64,000 nt of DNA from Cardiobacterium sp. Marseille-Q4385. Its GTDB lineage: Bacteria; Pseudomonadota; Gammaproteobacteria; Cardiobacteriales; Cardiobacteriaceae. The notes below the pieces were generated by a model, which was not told the DNA's origin, did not search any database, and saw nothing but the letters and a program-made list of their open reading frames with translations. A program made the translations under genes and the position numbers. Where the stretch lies: positions 744,001-808,000 of the forward strand of contig NZ_OU745373.1 in assembly GCF_916618745.1 (NCBI RefSeq), written 5' to 3'. Of the stretch, positions 24,583 to 33,542 are shown one piece after another (position 1 is the first letter of the stretch; every line of letters starts with the position of its first letter).

Positions 24583-25684
24583 ATGGAACTCAACCTCACT
24601 TACGAACGCATCAAAGACCTGCAAGCGCGCGAGGCGGCGCTCAGGGGGTATCTTTGACTACGCCGTAAAAGCCGAACGCCTCGAAGAAGTCGAACGCGAA
24701 CTCGAACGCCCCAGCATCTGGGATAACCCCGAAGAAGCCACCAAACTCGGTCAAGAACGCGCCGCCCTCATCAGCGTCGTCCAGGGACTGGATGCCATCA
24801 AACAAGGGCTGCAAGACGCGTTCGACCTCATTGAACTCGCCGAAGCCGAAGACGACGAAGCCACTGTCAACGCTGCCATTGCCGACATCGATACCCACGA
24901 AAAACACATCGAAGACCTCGAATTCCGCCGCATGTTCGCTGGCGAACTCGACGCCAATAACGCTTTCCTCGACATCCAAGCCGGCTCGGGCGGGACCGAA
25001 GCACAAGACTGGGCCTCCATGCTGCTGCGCATGTACCTGCGCTGGGGCGAAGCGCGCGGCTACAAAACCGAACTCATCGAAGAATCCCCCGGCGACGTTG
25101 CCGGCATCAAATCCGCCACCATCCAGTTCAGCGGCGAATACGCCTATGGCTGGCTGCGCACCGAAATCGGCGTACACCGCCTTGTGCGCAAATCCCCCTT
25201 TGATTCCGGCAACCGCCGCCACACCTCATTTGCCGCCGTCTTCGTGTCGCCGGAAATCGACGATAACATCGAAGTGGATATCAACCCCGCCGACCTGCGT
25301 ACCGACGTGTACCGCGCTTCCGGTGCCGGTGGTCAGCACGTCAACCGTACCGAATCCGCCGTGCGTATCACCCACATCCCAAGCGGCATCGTCGTGCAGT
25401 CACAACAAGACCGCAGCCAGCACGTCAACCGCGACATCTGCATGAAGCAACTGCGCGCCAAACTCTACGATCTCGAACTGCAAAAACGCAGAGCCAGTGC
25501 GCAAGCCATCGAAGACAACAAATCCGACATCGGCTGGGGCAACCAGATCCGGTCCTACGTCCTCGACCAGTCGCGCATCAAAGACCTGCGCACCGGATAT
25601 GAAACCAGCAACACCCAAGCCGTCCTCGACGGCGCCCTTGACCCATTCCTGCAAGCCAGCCTGAAACAGGGAGTAGAAGCATGA
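24583..25684 (+). CDS. prfB: Peptide chain release factor 2 with programmed +1 frameshift
   Basis: Releases peptides at UGA and UAA. Translation starts at ATG 24583 (MELNLTYERIKDLQAREAALRGYL, 24 codons), meets CTT TGA at 24652-24657, and continues in the +1 frame (DYAVKAERLEEVERELERPSIW…). The total is 366 residues, normal for RF2. The codon-recognition tripeptide SPF is in RKSPFDSGNRRHTSF, and the catalytic GGQ in ASGAGGQHVNRTESAVRIT. The stop overlaps lysS (ATGA). The single frame open from 24548 is not the true N-terminus. Confidence 0.97.
24643..24658 (+). promoter_or_regulatory. prfB autoregulatory frameshift site
   Basis: AGGGGGTATCTTTGAC: an internal Shine-Dalgarno-like AGGGGG three bases before CTT, then in-frame TGA followed by C. 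This is the canonical RF2 sensor: low RF2 lets the ribosome shift +1 at CTT-T. Confidence 0.97.
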
Positions 25685-27183
25685 CCACCCCGAACACAGT
25701 CCCCGCCGACGAAAACAAACTCATCGCCGAGCGCCGGCAAAAGCTCGCCGCCATCCGTGCACGCGGCATCGCCTTCCCGAACGATGCCCGCCCGACCCAC
25801 AACGCCGCCGCCCTGCACACCGCCTATGACGGCGTCGAAGATGCCGAAGCCCTGCATAACGCGGGCGAAATCGTGGTTGCCGGACGCATGATGAGCAAAC
25901 GCATCATGGGCAAAGCCAGCTTCTGCGCCATCCAGGACGGCAGCGGCGCGCGCATCCAGCTTTACCTCAGCCGCGACGAACTGCCAGAAGGCTGCTACGC
26001 CGACTTCAAAACCTGGGACGTAGGCGACACCGTTACCGCCAGCGGCCACCTTTTCCGCACCAAAACCGGCGAACTGAGCATCCACCTCAAAAATATCCGC
26101 CTCCTGACCAAATCGCTGCGCCCGCTGCCGGAAAAATACCACGGCCTCACCGACCAGGAGACCCGCTACCGTCAGCGCTACGTTGACCTCATCATGAACG
26201 AGGACAGCCGCGCTGTCTTCCTCACCCGCAACAAAATCGTGCGCTACATCCGCCGCTTCTTCGAAGAACACGACTTCCTCGAAGTTGAAACCCCGATGAT
26301 GCACCCCATCCCCGGCGGCGCCACCGCCCGCCCCTTCATCACGCACCACAACGCGCTCGACATGCCGCTCTACCTGCGCATCGCGCCTGAACTCTACCTC
26401 AAACGCCTCGTCGTCGGCGGCTTTGAGCGCGTCTTCGAAATCAACCGCAGCTTCCGTAACGAAGGCCTGTCCACGCGGCACAACCCCGAATTCACCATGC
26501 TCGAATTCTACTGGGCCTACGCTGACTACCGTGACCTGATGAACCTCACCGAAACCCTCTTCCGGGGCATCAAGCGCGACGTGCTGAATAACCAGAACAT
26601 CACCGCTGGCGGAGAAACCATCGACCTTGATCAGCCCTACGAACGCCTGACCATGCTTGATGCCATCCGCCGCCACGCCCCGGCATACAGCGACAAACTG
26701 CACGACGCCGCTGCTCTTGCTGCCATCCTGCGTGACGAATACAAACAAAAAGTGGACGAAAACACCCCGCTCGGCCACCTGCACACCCTGCTCTTTGAAG
26801 AAACTGCCGAGACCAAACTCATCCAGCCGACCTTCATCACCGAATACCCGGCGGTGGATTCCCCGCTATCGCGACGCAACGATGAAAACCCCGACATCTG
26901 CGACCGCTTCGAGCTCTACATCGGCGGTCGCGAAATCGCCAACGGCTTTTCCGAGCTCAATGATGCCGAAGACCAGGCCGAACGCTTCCGGGCGCAGGCC
27001 GCTGCCAAAGATGCCGGCGACGACGAAGCGATGCACTACGACGCTGACTACGTCCGCGCCCTCGAATACGGCATGCCGCCGACCGCCGGTGAAGGCATCG
27101 GTATCGACCGCCTCGTCATGCTGCTGACCGGCGCGCCTTCGATCCGCGACGTCATCCTCTTCCCGCATATGCGTCCGGAATGA
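25681..27183 (+). CDS. lysS: Lysyl-tRNA synthetase, class II
   Basis: 500 residues. N-terminal OB-fold anticodon domain (VVAGRMMSKRIMGKASFCAIQDGSGARIQLYL). Class II motif 2 is FRNEGLSTRHNPEFTMLEFYWAY and motif 3 GEGIGIDRLVMLLTGAPSIRDVILFPHMR. Coupled to prfB as in many gammaproteobacteria, including E. coli. A bidirectional terminator follows. Confidence 0.98.
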   Translation: MTTPNTVPADENKLIAERRQKLAAIRARGIAFPNDARPTHNAAALHTAYDGVEDAEALHNAGEIVVAGRMMSKRIMGKASFCAIQDGSGARIQLYLSRDELPEGCYADFKTWDVGDTVTASGHLFRTKTGELSIHLKNIRLLTKSLRPLPEKYHGLTDQETRYRQRYVDLIMNEDSRAVFLTRNKIVRYIRRFFEEHDFLEVETPMMHPIPGGATARPFITHHNALDMPLYLRIAPELYLKRLVVGGFERVFEINRSFRNEGLSTRHNPEFTMLEFYWAYADYRDLMNLTETLFRGIKRDVLNNQNITAGGETIDLDQPYERLTMLDAIRRHAPAYSDKLHDAAALAAILRDEYKQKVDENTPLGHLHTLLFEETAETKLIQPTFITEYPAVDSPLSRRNDENPDICDRFELYIGGREIANGFSELNDAEDQAERFRAQAAAKDAGDDEAMHYDADYVRALEYGMPPTAGEGIGIDRLVMLLTGAPSIRDVILFPHMRPE

Positions 27184-27201
27184 GCCGCTGATACGCACTA
27201 T

Positions 27202-27229
27202 AAAAAACCGCCCGAAAGGGCGGTTTTTT
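27202..27229. terminator. Bidirectional terminator between lysS and the DUF4198 gene
   Basis: aaaaaaccgccc-gaaa-gggcggtttttt: 12-base perfect stem with GAAA tetraloop and T-runs on both strands between two convergent genes. Confidence 0.93.
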
Positions 27230-27251
27230 ATGCGATAGAAGGATAGACACC

Positions 27252-28073
27252 TTACTTATAAAGGTTTTCAGCACGTTGGCTACCAATCGGGACTAGCAAG
27301 GTGGCAGTATTGCTGTATTCGAGGCAGGTTTTTTGATCCTCAAACGGTGCTTTGTGGGCAACTTTGATTTTCCACAGGCCCTCCAGCTGCGGGATGACGT
27401 TGACCTTGCCATCTTTATCGGTCTTGCCGGAGAAGGCTTGCGGTGGACGTTCATCGCGGGTGGCATCCAGATCTTTTGCCATGAAAGTATCGGAGGTGGC
27501 AATGACGGTCGCACCTGCCAACGGTTTGCCCTGATAGTAGATTTGCACTGGGAAGCGCTCATCAACTTTAACTTGCGTCGGGTCGGCCAGCGGCACGATT
27601 TCCAGATTCTGCCCGATTGGCTTGCTGATGGCAGCAACGTCCACCGCGCCATCGCCCACAACCAGCAGTTTCTTGCCGAACATCTGCGCCTGCTGGCAAG
27701 CTGTGGCATCCGTCATTTCCGTCAGGTTTTGCTGTTTCCAGCCGTCCTTGTTCTTCGACCAAAAGGTCGGCTGATACACGGCACTCAACCAGTAGCTACC
27801 TGCGGCCAGTTTATCCTTGGCTTCGTACTGGTAATTTTCGCCTTTCTGATTCATGTCTTGCGCCTTACCATCCGTACCGTGAATAGCGAGCGGCTTGAAA
27901 ATTTGCACACGGTCACCGGCGATAGCTTCCAGGGTAGGGAAGTAGTCGCTGTAACCGAGATCGGCTTTGAGTACGTCGTCAGCAGCGATTTTATCGGGCG
28001 CGCTGACCCAAAGTTCGTGTGCGGATGCGAGGGAAGAAACGGCAACAAGCGCTGCCAGCAGGGTTTTTTGCAT
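27252..28073 (-). CDS. DUF4198-family periplasmic protein
   Basis: 273 residues with a signal peptide (MQKTLLAALVAVSSLASAHELWV; cleavage likely after ASA). The His right after cleavage, followed by ELW, plus GYSDYFPTLE and the closing C-terminal immunoglobulin-like part (GKPLAGATVIAT…GKTDKDGKVNVIPQLEGLWKIKVAHK) fit DUF4198, a family often linked to nickel or cobalt uptake. No metal transporter is adjacent, so the metal role is inference. Single-gene unit ending at a strong terminator. Confidence 0.82.
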   Translation of the reverse strand: MQKTLLAALVAVSSLASAHELWVSAPDKIAADDVLKADLGYSDYFPTLEAIAGDRVQIFKPLAIHGTDGKAQDMNQKGENYQYEAKDKLAAGSYWLSAVYQPTFWSKNKDGWKQQNLTEMTDATACQQAQMFGKKLLVVGDGAVDVAAISKPIGQNLEIVPLADPTQVKVDERFPVQIYYQGKPLAGATVIATSDTFMAKDLDATRDERPPQAFSGKTDKDGKVNVIPQLEGLWKIKVAHKAPFEDQKTCLEYSNTATLLVPIGSQRAENLYK

Positions 28074-28248
28074 GGATGACTCCGGTTTATTGAGGAATGT
28101 GGTATGAAACCGGTGCGGATTGTACTCATGTTGTCAGGAAAGAAGCAAATGCGAAATTGTCGTATTCGTGATTTTTTCTGCAACGGCTATCTTGTCCATT
28201 TTCCCATTTAATGGCACTATACAACTCCCACATCAATTGGAGCCCGTC

Positions 28249-28842
28249 ATGCGTGCCTTCCTGCTTATCGACCTTCAGAACGACTTTATGCCCGGCGGCG
28301 CCCTGCCGGTCACGGACGGCGATGCCGTCATTACGCCCATCAATGCCCGCATGGGCGATTATCCGCTCATTGTCGCCACCCAGGACTGGCACCCCGAGGG
28401 GCACGAAAGTTTTGCCAGCGCCCATCCAGGACAAGCGCCCTTTGCCACGATCGACCTGCATGGCCTACCGCAGACGCTCTGGCCGGATCACTGCATCGCC
28501 GGTAGCACTGGCGCCGCCCTGCATTCTGCGCTGGATACCCGCCGTGTGGCCGCTATTTTTCGCAAGGGGATGGATAAGCGTATTGACAGTTACAGCGCGT
28601 TTTTTGATAACGGCCACCGCCATGACACCGGCCTTGCCGCTTATCTGCGTGCTTGCGGGGTGACAGATATTGATGTCGCCGGACTCGCCGCCGATTTTTG
28701 TGTGTATTTCAGTATTCTAGATGCGCTCGCCGCCGGTTTTCGTGTGCGCCTGCTGGCAGAAGCCACCCGCGCCATTGATCCGCAAGGCTACGCGCAGAAG
28801 CAAGCGGAATTGTTGCAACATGCGGCGTTCTCGCTGGGGTAA
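28249..28842 (+). CDS. pncA: Nicotinamidase
   Basis: 197 residues from ATG 28249 (TTGGAG ribosome site 7 bases upstream; the open frame extends further but without support). Hydrolyses nicotinamide to nicotinate for NAD salvage. Catalytic triad Asp8 (LLIDLQNDFMPGGAL), Lys106 (FRKGMDK) and Cys151 (VAGLAADFCVYFS). Metal ligands DWHPEGHESF are present. Isolated gene between two terminators. Confidence 0.95.
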   Translation: MRAFLLIDLQNDFMPGGALPVTDGDAVITPINARMGDYPLIVATQDWHPEGHESFASAHPGQAPFATIDLHGLPQTLWPDHCIAGSTGAALHSALDTRRVAAIFRKGMDKRIDSYSAFFDNGHRHDTGLAAYLRACGVTDIDVAGLAADFCVYFSILDALAAGFRVRLLAEATRAIDPQGYAQKQAELLQHAAFSLG

Positions 28843-28871
28843 TCGGCAAATCCGTATCCATCGCTGCCCAT

Positions 28872-28910
28872 AAAAAAACCGGCGGGTTTCATAAGCCCGC
28901 CGGTTTTTTT
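28872..28910. terminator. Bidirectional terminator between pncA and ridA
   Basis: aaaaaaaccggcggg / cccgccggttttttt with a 9-base loop, T-runs on both strands, between convergent genes. Confidence 0.93.
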
Positions 28911-28922
28911 ATGTACTTCGTC

Positions 28923-29300
28923 TCAAAGCGCCATCACGGCTTCGAGTTCGATCTGCGCATCCCAGGGCAGTGCGTGCACGGCAATGGCGATGCGCGCTGG
29001 GTAGGGTTCGTGGAAGTAGGTTTTCATGATTTTATTAACTTCGGCGAAGTGCTCCATGTCGAGCAGGTAGATGTTTAGCTTGATGATGTTATTGAGGCCG
29101 CCGCCCGCCGCTTCGCAGACAGCTTGCAGGTTGGTAAAGACGCGGTGCACCTGATCGGTGAAGGCGTGTTCAAGCTCCATGGTGGCCGGATTGATCGGGA
29201 TTTGCCCGGCGAGGTAAACAAGGTTGCCGGTACGCACGGCTTGCGAATAAGGGCCGATGGCGGCAGGGGCTTTGTCGGTGTGGATAATTTGTTTACTCAT
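28923..29300 (-). CDS. ridA: RidA-family enamine/imine deaminase
   Basis: 125 residues. Hydrolyses reactive 2-aminoacrylate-type enamines. Family motifs: IGPYSQAVRTGNLVYLAGQIPINP at the N-terminus, and YPARIAIAVHALPWDAQIELEAVMAL with the substrate-binding Arg and Glu at the C-terminus. It overlaps the end of spoT by 4 bases, giving the common rpoZ-spoT-ridA order. Confidence 0.95.
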   Translation of the reverse strand: MSKQIIHTDKAPAAIGPYSQAVRTGNLVYLAGQIPINPATMELEHAFTDQVHRVFTNLQAVCEAAGGGLNNIIKLNIYLLDMEHFAEVNKIMKTYFHEPYPARIAIAVHALPWDAQIELEAVMAL

Positions 29301-31312
29301 GGTGTGGGTTCCTTGTGGGTGATACGGCGGATGCCGATGGTCTCTTCGAGTTGGCGCAGGCGGTGCATGACTTGCGTCAGATGTTCGAGGTCGCGGACTT
29401 CAAGCCAGACGGTGAGGCAACGCCGCTGTTCGTCGCTATTCGCGTGGTTAATCTGAAAATCGGTGATGTTGGCCTCGCTGTCAGCAATTGCGCCGCTAAC
29501 CCGTGCGAGCAAGCGTGGATGGGCGTAGGCCTTGATGGCGAGTTCGCTGGGGAAGAGGCCTTTGCGTTCGTCTGCCCAGTCAGCGGCAATAGTGTGCGTG
29601 GCCGTTTCGAGTAGCGGGCAGTCACGGCTATGAATGAGGATGCCGCTACCGGCTACGCTGTGACCAGTAATGGCTTCAAGCGGTAACGGGTGACAGCAGG
29701 GGGCAAGGGTAATGCCGCTTTCAAAGGCGCTGTGCACGAGGATTTTCTGTTCGCTGTCAGTGACTTGTTTGCTCGATGTGGCAAGGCCGGCATTTTTCCG
29801 CGCGAGGCGGTTCAGGTAGCGGTTGATGCCGATGTGGGCTTTACCGCCGGGAATGGTGAATTGCAGCCAGCTGTTGTGCGGATGTGCGTCCGGATCGGTG
29901 AGGATTTCCACGGTTTGCGCCATTTTCAGCGGTTTGTAGATGGGGTAAGGCTGGCCGTTCACTTTGGCGCCGACGATGTGGTTACCGATTTCGGTATGGA
30001 TGGTGTAAGCCAGATCCACCGGTGTTGCCCCGTGCGGCAGGGCAATGATGTCGCCTTTCGGGGTGTAGATTTGCATTTCCCCGGTGACGAGTTCTTTTTT
30101 GATGGCGTTGTAGAATTGCAGCGGGTCATCGGTGATGTTCTGCACTTCTTTGAGGCGCGATAGCCATTCGCGCATGGTTTTTTCGGCTTCAATGCTATGC
30201 GCTTCGATTTTCACCGCGCGCTGTTTGGCGTATTGGTGCCAGACGGAAATGATGCCCGCTTCAGCCAGGGTGTGCATGTCGCGGGTGCGGATTTGTACGT
30301 TCAGCGCGGTACCATCGCCCATGATGACGCTGCTGTGCAGTGAGCGGTAACCGTTACTTTTCGGGGCGGCAATGTAGTCCTCAAATTTGCCGTGCACCGG
30401 GCGATAGAGGCTGTGCAGGGCGCCGAGGATACGGTAGCAGTTGTCTTCGCTGTCGGTGATGATGCGGATGGGGACGGTGCGGATGGCTTCCTTGAAGCTC
30501 TCTTTGCGCTTCATCCGCTGATACACGCCCCAGAGGTGGCGCTGGCGCGGGTTGATGGAGGCTTTGATACCAAGTATTTGCAGACGCGCTTGCAACTCGC
30601 TCCTCACGGTACGCAGGGTTTGTTCGTGAGTGCTGTCTTCGTTGTAGTGTTTGCGCAAGACAGCATGGCGCCACGGGTAGAGATACGAGAAGGCGAGGTC
30701 TTCGAGCTGGATGCGGAAATAAAAGAGACCGAGACGACCAGCAATAGCGGCATAGACATCCAGCGTTTCGTGAGCGATGCGTTGCTGTTTGTCGCGACGC
30801 AGGGCGCCGAGGGTCTGCATATTGTGCAGACGGTCGGCGAGTTTGATGATGAGGACGCGCGGGTCGTCAGCAGTCGCCAGGAACATTTTGCGGAAACTGT
30901 CGGCGACAGCGGCCTGCGGCGCGGTTTTTTTCAGACGATCGAGTTTGCTGACACCATCGACAAGACGGGTGACGTCTTCGCCAAATTCGGTCGCCATGTC
31001 CTTTTTATTAAGGATGGTGTCTTCGAGGACGTCATGCAGGAGCCCCGCTTGCAGTACCGGCAGGTCGAAACGCTGGCGGGCGAGAATACGGCAGACGGCG
31101 ATGGGATGGACGAAGTAGGGTTCGCCGGACTGGCGACGTTGCCCTTCGTGAGCGGCGGCGCCGTAGATGGCGCAGCGCAGGACTTTATCGATGTCTTCGG
31201 GATCGAGGTATTTTTTCAGCTCAACCGCGAGATCGTCGTAAGCCGCTTGCAGGGTTGCCGCGCCGGTAAAGACACCGAAGGGCTGGTATTCGAGGGCAAG
31301 CGGCGCGTTCAT
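29297..31312 (-). CDS. spoT: SpoT-type (p)ppGpp hydrolase with apparently dead synthetase domain
   Basis: 671 residues. The HD hydrolase domain is intact: HEGQRRQSGEPYFVHPIAV (His55, His69), LLHDVLEDT (His93-Asp94, Glu97-Asp98) and IKLADRLHNMQTL. The synthetase-like domain (about 255-365) keeps NCYRILGALHSLYRP and DYIAAPKSNGYRSLHSSV. However, the acidic residue of DxxxxR, Asp259 in E. coli SpoT, aligns with Arg278 (AIRTVPIRII), and the Glu of EVQIRT, E. coli Glu319, is Asn338 (ALNVQIRT). TGS (IYTPKGDIIALPHGATPVDLAYTIHTEIG) and C-terminal ACT domains follow. Between rpoZ (2-base gap) and ridA (overlap). The alignment is by eye. Confidence 0.95.
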   Translation of the reverse strand: MNAPLALEYQPFGVFTGAATLQAAYDDLAVELKKYLDPEDIDKVLRCAIYGAAAHEGQRRQSGEPYFVHPIAVCRILARQRFDLPVLQAGLLHDVLEDTILNKKDMATEFGEDVTRLVDGVSKLDRLKKTAPQAAVADSFRKMFLATADDPRVLIIKLADRLHNMQTLGALRRDKQQRIAHETLDVYAAIAGRLGLFYFRIQLEDLAFSYLYPWRHAVLRKHYNEDSTHEQTLRTVRSELQARLQILGIKASINPRQRHLWGVYQRMKRKESFKEAIRTVPIRIITDSEDNCYRILGALHSLYRPVHGKFEDYIAAPKSNGYRSLHSSVIMGDGTALNVQIRTRDMHTLAEAGIISVWHQYAKQRAVKIEAHSIEAEKTMREWLSRLKEVQNITDDPLQFYNAIKKELVTGEMQIYTPKGDIIALPHGATPVDLAYTIHTEIGNHIVGAKVNGQPYPIYKPLKMAQTVEILTDPDAHPHNSWLQFTIPGGKAHIGINRYLNRLARKNAGLATSSKQVTDSEQKILVHSAFESGITLAPCCHPLPLEAITGHSVAGSGILIHSRDCPLLETATHTIAADWADERKGLFPSELAIKAYAHPRLLARVSGAIADSEANITDFQINHANSDEQRRCLTVWLEVRDLEHLTQVMHRLRQLEETIGIRRITHKEPTP

Positions 31313-31314
31313 GA

Positions 31315-31635
31315 TCAGTCGCCCCGGCTTGCACCGTTGCCTGCGATGCTGTCTTCGTCACCATCGTTTTCGTCATCAGCAGCGATGATGATTCTTTCGG
31401 CGACAACGGGGGGAGGCGCCGGAGTGACGGGTTTGTTGTCACTGAGCAAGCCATCAATGGTGGTTTTCCCTTCCTGAATTTCGCGCAGGGCAATGACGGT
31501 TACTTTGTCGTGATCCGGTTGAACCAGCGGCAGATGGCCGTTGGCGATTTGCCGCGCGCGCCGGGAAGCGGCGAGTACGAGGCGGAAGCGGTTGTTTTGG
31601 TCTTTCAGGCAGTCTTCTACGGTTACACGTGCCAT
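31315..31635 (-). CDS. rpoZ: RNA polymerase omega subunit
   Basis: 106 residues: MARVTVEDCLKDQNNRFRLVLAASRRARQIANG is the conserved omega core that wraps the beta-prime C-terminus, and VTVIALREIQEGKTT closes the conserved part. The last 30 residues are an acidic low-complexity tail. First gene of rpoZ-spoT-ridA. Confidence 0.95.
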   Translation of the reverse strand: MARVTVEDCLKDQNNRFRLVLAASRRARQIANGHLPLVQPDHDKVTVIALREIQEGKTTIDGLLSDNKPVTPAPPPVVAERIIIAADDENDGDEDSIAGNGASRGD

Positions 31636-31781
31636 GGGTTCCTCTGAATTAAATACGGATTAAGGGTTGGACATTCTAGCAAGTTACGCTGTATTCGGGG
31701 CAAGGGATGCGGCGGCGCTATTGCCTGCTTGGCGGTAATACAAAGATGTTTAAGGCGGGTTTGCGCCCGCCTCATCGTGAG

Positions 31782-33128
31782 TTAGCGATTGCCGTTCGGC
31801 TCGTCGCCGCCGGAATTATGGTGCGGATTGCGACGGCGGCGATGGTTTTCCGGTTTGCCGCGTGGCTGGCGGTCGCTCCTGCGGTTGCCATTACGGGCGA
31901 GACGTTCCGCTTTTTGTTCGTTCAGCGCCTGCAAGGCTTCTTCGCTGGGGGGTACAACGTCGGCCAAGAGGTCTTCGTCCAGCGGCAGGGTCGGGATTTT
32001 GCCGTGGATGTAGTGCTCAATTTCCGGCAAGGAGTACACGTATTCTTCGCAGGCAAAGCTGATGGCAGTGCCGGAAGCACCGGCGCGTGCGGTACGACCG
32101 ATGCGGTGCACGTAGTCTTCGGCGACTTGCGGCAGGTCGTAGTTAAAGACGTGCGTAATATCCGGGATGTGCAGGCCGCGCGCGGCGACGTCGGTGGCGA
32201 CGACGATGTTGATGGCACCGCTTTGAAAGTCTTTGATGATTTTTTCGCGTTTTTTCTGCGGGATGTCACCGGAGAGGGCGGCATTCGGATAGCCGTTTGC
32301 TTCCAGCACGATGGAGAGGCGTTCGAGGTCGCGCTTGGTGTTGAGGAAGATCATGCTGCGCGCCGGTTTTTCTTTATTGAGCAGGCCAATAAGCAGCGGC
32401 GTTTTTTCGTGCTTGGCAGTGTGATAGAGGCTTTGCGTGATGTTATCGGCGGTGCCGTGCTCGCTTTCTATGCTGACGGTTTCCGGCGCATTGAAGTATT
32501 CGTAGGCGAGTTCGCGCACTTTTTCCGCCATTGTCGCCGAGAAAAGCAGATTGAGGCGTTCGTGTGCAGGCGGCATTTGCCGCAGCAGGTAGCGCACGTC
32601 GTCAATAAAGCCGAGGTCGAACATGCGGTCAGCTTCGTCTAACACACAGACTTCGATGTTTTTCAGGCGGATGCTTTTTTGTTTGTAGAGGTCAATGATG
32701 CGCCCCGGTGTGCCGATGATGATGTCGATGGGGGCGTTATCGAGCAGGTTTTTCTGGTGTTCTATGTTGACCCCGCCGTAGATGGCGAGGCTGTTCAGAC
32801 CGGTGTAGGCACCGATTTGATCGGCGTCTTTTTTGATTTGCACGGCGAGTTCGCGCGTCGGTGCCAGTACGATCGCCCACGGCCCTTTGGCTTTGGGGTG
32901 AACGGGGTTGGTGAGCAGGTAGTGGTACAGCGAGATCAGGAAGGCAGCCGTCTTGCCGGTACCGGTTTGCGCCAGGCCCATCACGTCATGCCCGCTGAGG
33001 GTCAGCGGCAGGGTTTTTTCCTGTATTGGCGTGGTGTGGGTCAGGCGGTGGTCTTCCAGCGCTTCCTGGATGGCCTCATGGATGGGCAGGCTGCTGAAAG
33101 TGGTATCGGTTGTATGGTTTTCTGCCAT
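31782..33128 (-). CDS. rhlB: DEAD-box RNA helicase RhlB-like
   Basis: 448 residues. Q motif with TTPIQEKTLP, motif I AQTGTGKT, Ia PTRELA, II DEAD (CVLDEADRMFDLGF), III SAT, V VATDVAARGLHIP and VI HRIGRTARAG. The start FSSLPIHEAIQEALEDHRLTHTTPIQ and the short basic C-terminal tail (RRSDRQPRGKPENHRRRRNPHH) match RhlB, the degradosome helicase, better than RhlE. Monocistronic, divergent from a small lipoprotein gene. Confidence 0.92.
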   Translation of the reverse strand: MAENHTTDTTFSSLPIHEAIQEALEDHRLTHTTPIQEKTLPLTLSGHDVMGLAQTGTGKTAAFLISLYHYLLTNPVHPKAKGPWAIVLAPTRELAVQIKKDADQIGAYTGLNSLAIYGGVNIEHQKNLLDNAPIDIIIGTPGRIIDLYKQKSIRLKNIEVCVLDEADRMFDLGFIDDVRYLLRQMPPAHERLNLLFSATMAEKVRELAYEYFNAPETVSIESEHGTADNITQSLYHTAKHEKTPLLIGLLNKEKPARSMIFLNTKRDLERLSIVLEANGYPNAALSGDIPQKKREKIIKDFQSGAINIVVATDVAARGLHIPDITHVFNYDLPQVAEDYVHRIGRTARAGASGTAISFACEEYVYSLPEIEHYIHGKIPTLPLDEDLLADVVPPSEEALQALNEQKAERLARNGNRRSDRQPRGKPENHRRRRNPHHNSGGDEPNGNR

Positions 33129-33292
33129 GTCGTGTCCTTGTTTTTGGAAGGATTTTTATCGCGCAAATTATACTGTTTTTTCATGTACCGGTCATTCGCC
33201 CCGCCCTGTCTGGCTTTTTGCGCGCGGGGTTTTATGCCTCTGCTATACTGCGCCTTTCTTCCTTTTTCTTTATTTCAGCCGGGACTGCATTC

Positions 33293-33526
33293 ATGAAAAA
33301 GCTGGTATTTTTCGTTGTGTTGCCTCTGCTTGTGCAGGCGTGCGCCTTGCGTAGCGAGCAGGGGATGTATGAGGTCAAGATGATGGCGGGCGATGTGCTG
33401 TATGCCAAGAATTCGCCCAAGCTGGACGGTAAGGGTTTTTATCGTTTCCGCGATGTGAACGGGCGCGATTATAAGGTGAAGAGTAATCTTGTCCTGTATA
33501 TCAAGCCGGCCCGTTTCAAACGTTAA
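33293..33526 (+). CDS. Small lipoprotein, YgdI/YgdR (DUF903)-like
   Basis: 77 residues. Signal MKKLVFFVVLPLLVQAC with lipobox VQAC (Cys17). The mature part MYEVKMMAGDVLYAKNSPKLDGKGFYRFRDVNGRDYKVKSNLVLYIKP follows the DUF903 pattern of a small SH3-like beta fold. Promoter-like TATACT lies about 45 bases upstream. Function unknown; metF follows after 16 bases. Confidence 0.7.
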   Translation: MKKLVFFVVLPLLVQACALRSEQGMYEVKMMAGDVLYAKNSPKLDGKGFYRFRDVNGRDYKVKSNLVLYIKPARFKR

Positions 33527-33542
33527 TTGTAAGGAGTTTTTT

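Noticed and set aside
24548..24655. Single-frame start of prfB at 24548
   Set aside because: The canonical RF2 frameshift site explains the gene; the true N-terminus MELNLTYERIKDLQ is in the other frame from 24583.
25555..26784. 409-codon minus-strand frame opposite lysS
   Set aside because: Antisense shadow of lysS, which has all class II motifs; the frame has no recognisable domain.
28120..28248. 43-codon N-terminal extension of pncA
   Set aside because: No ribosome site at the upstream ATG, and PncA homology starts at MRAFLLIDLQNDF, which has TTGGAG upstream.
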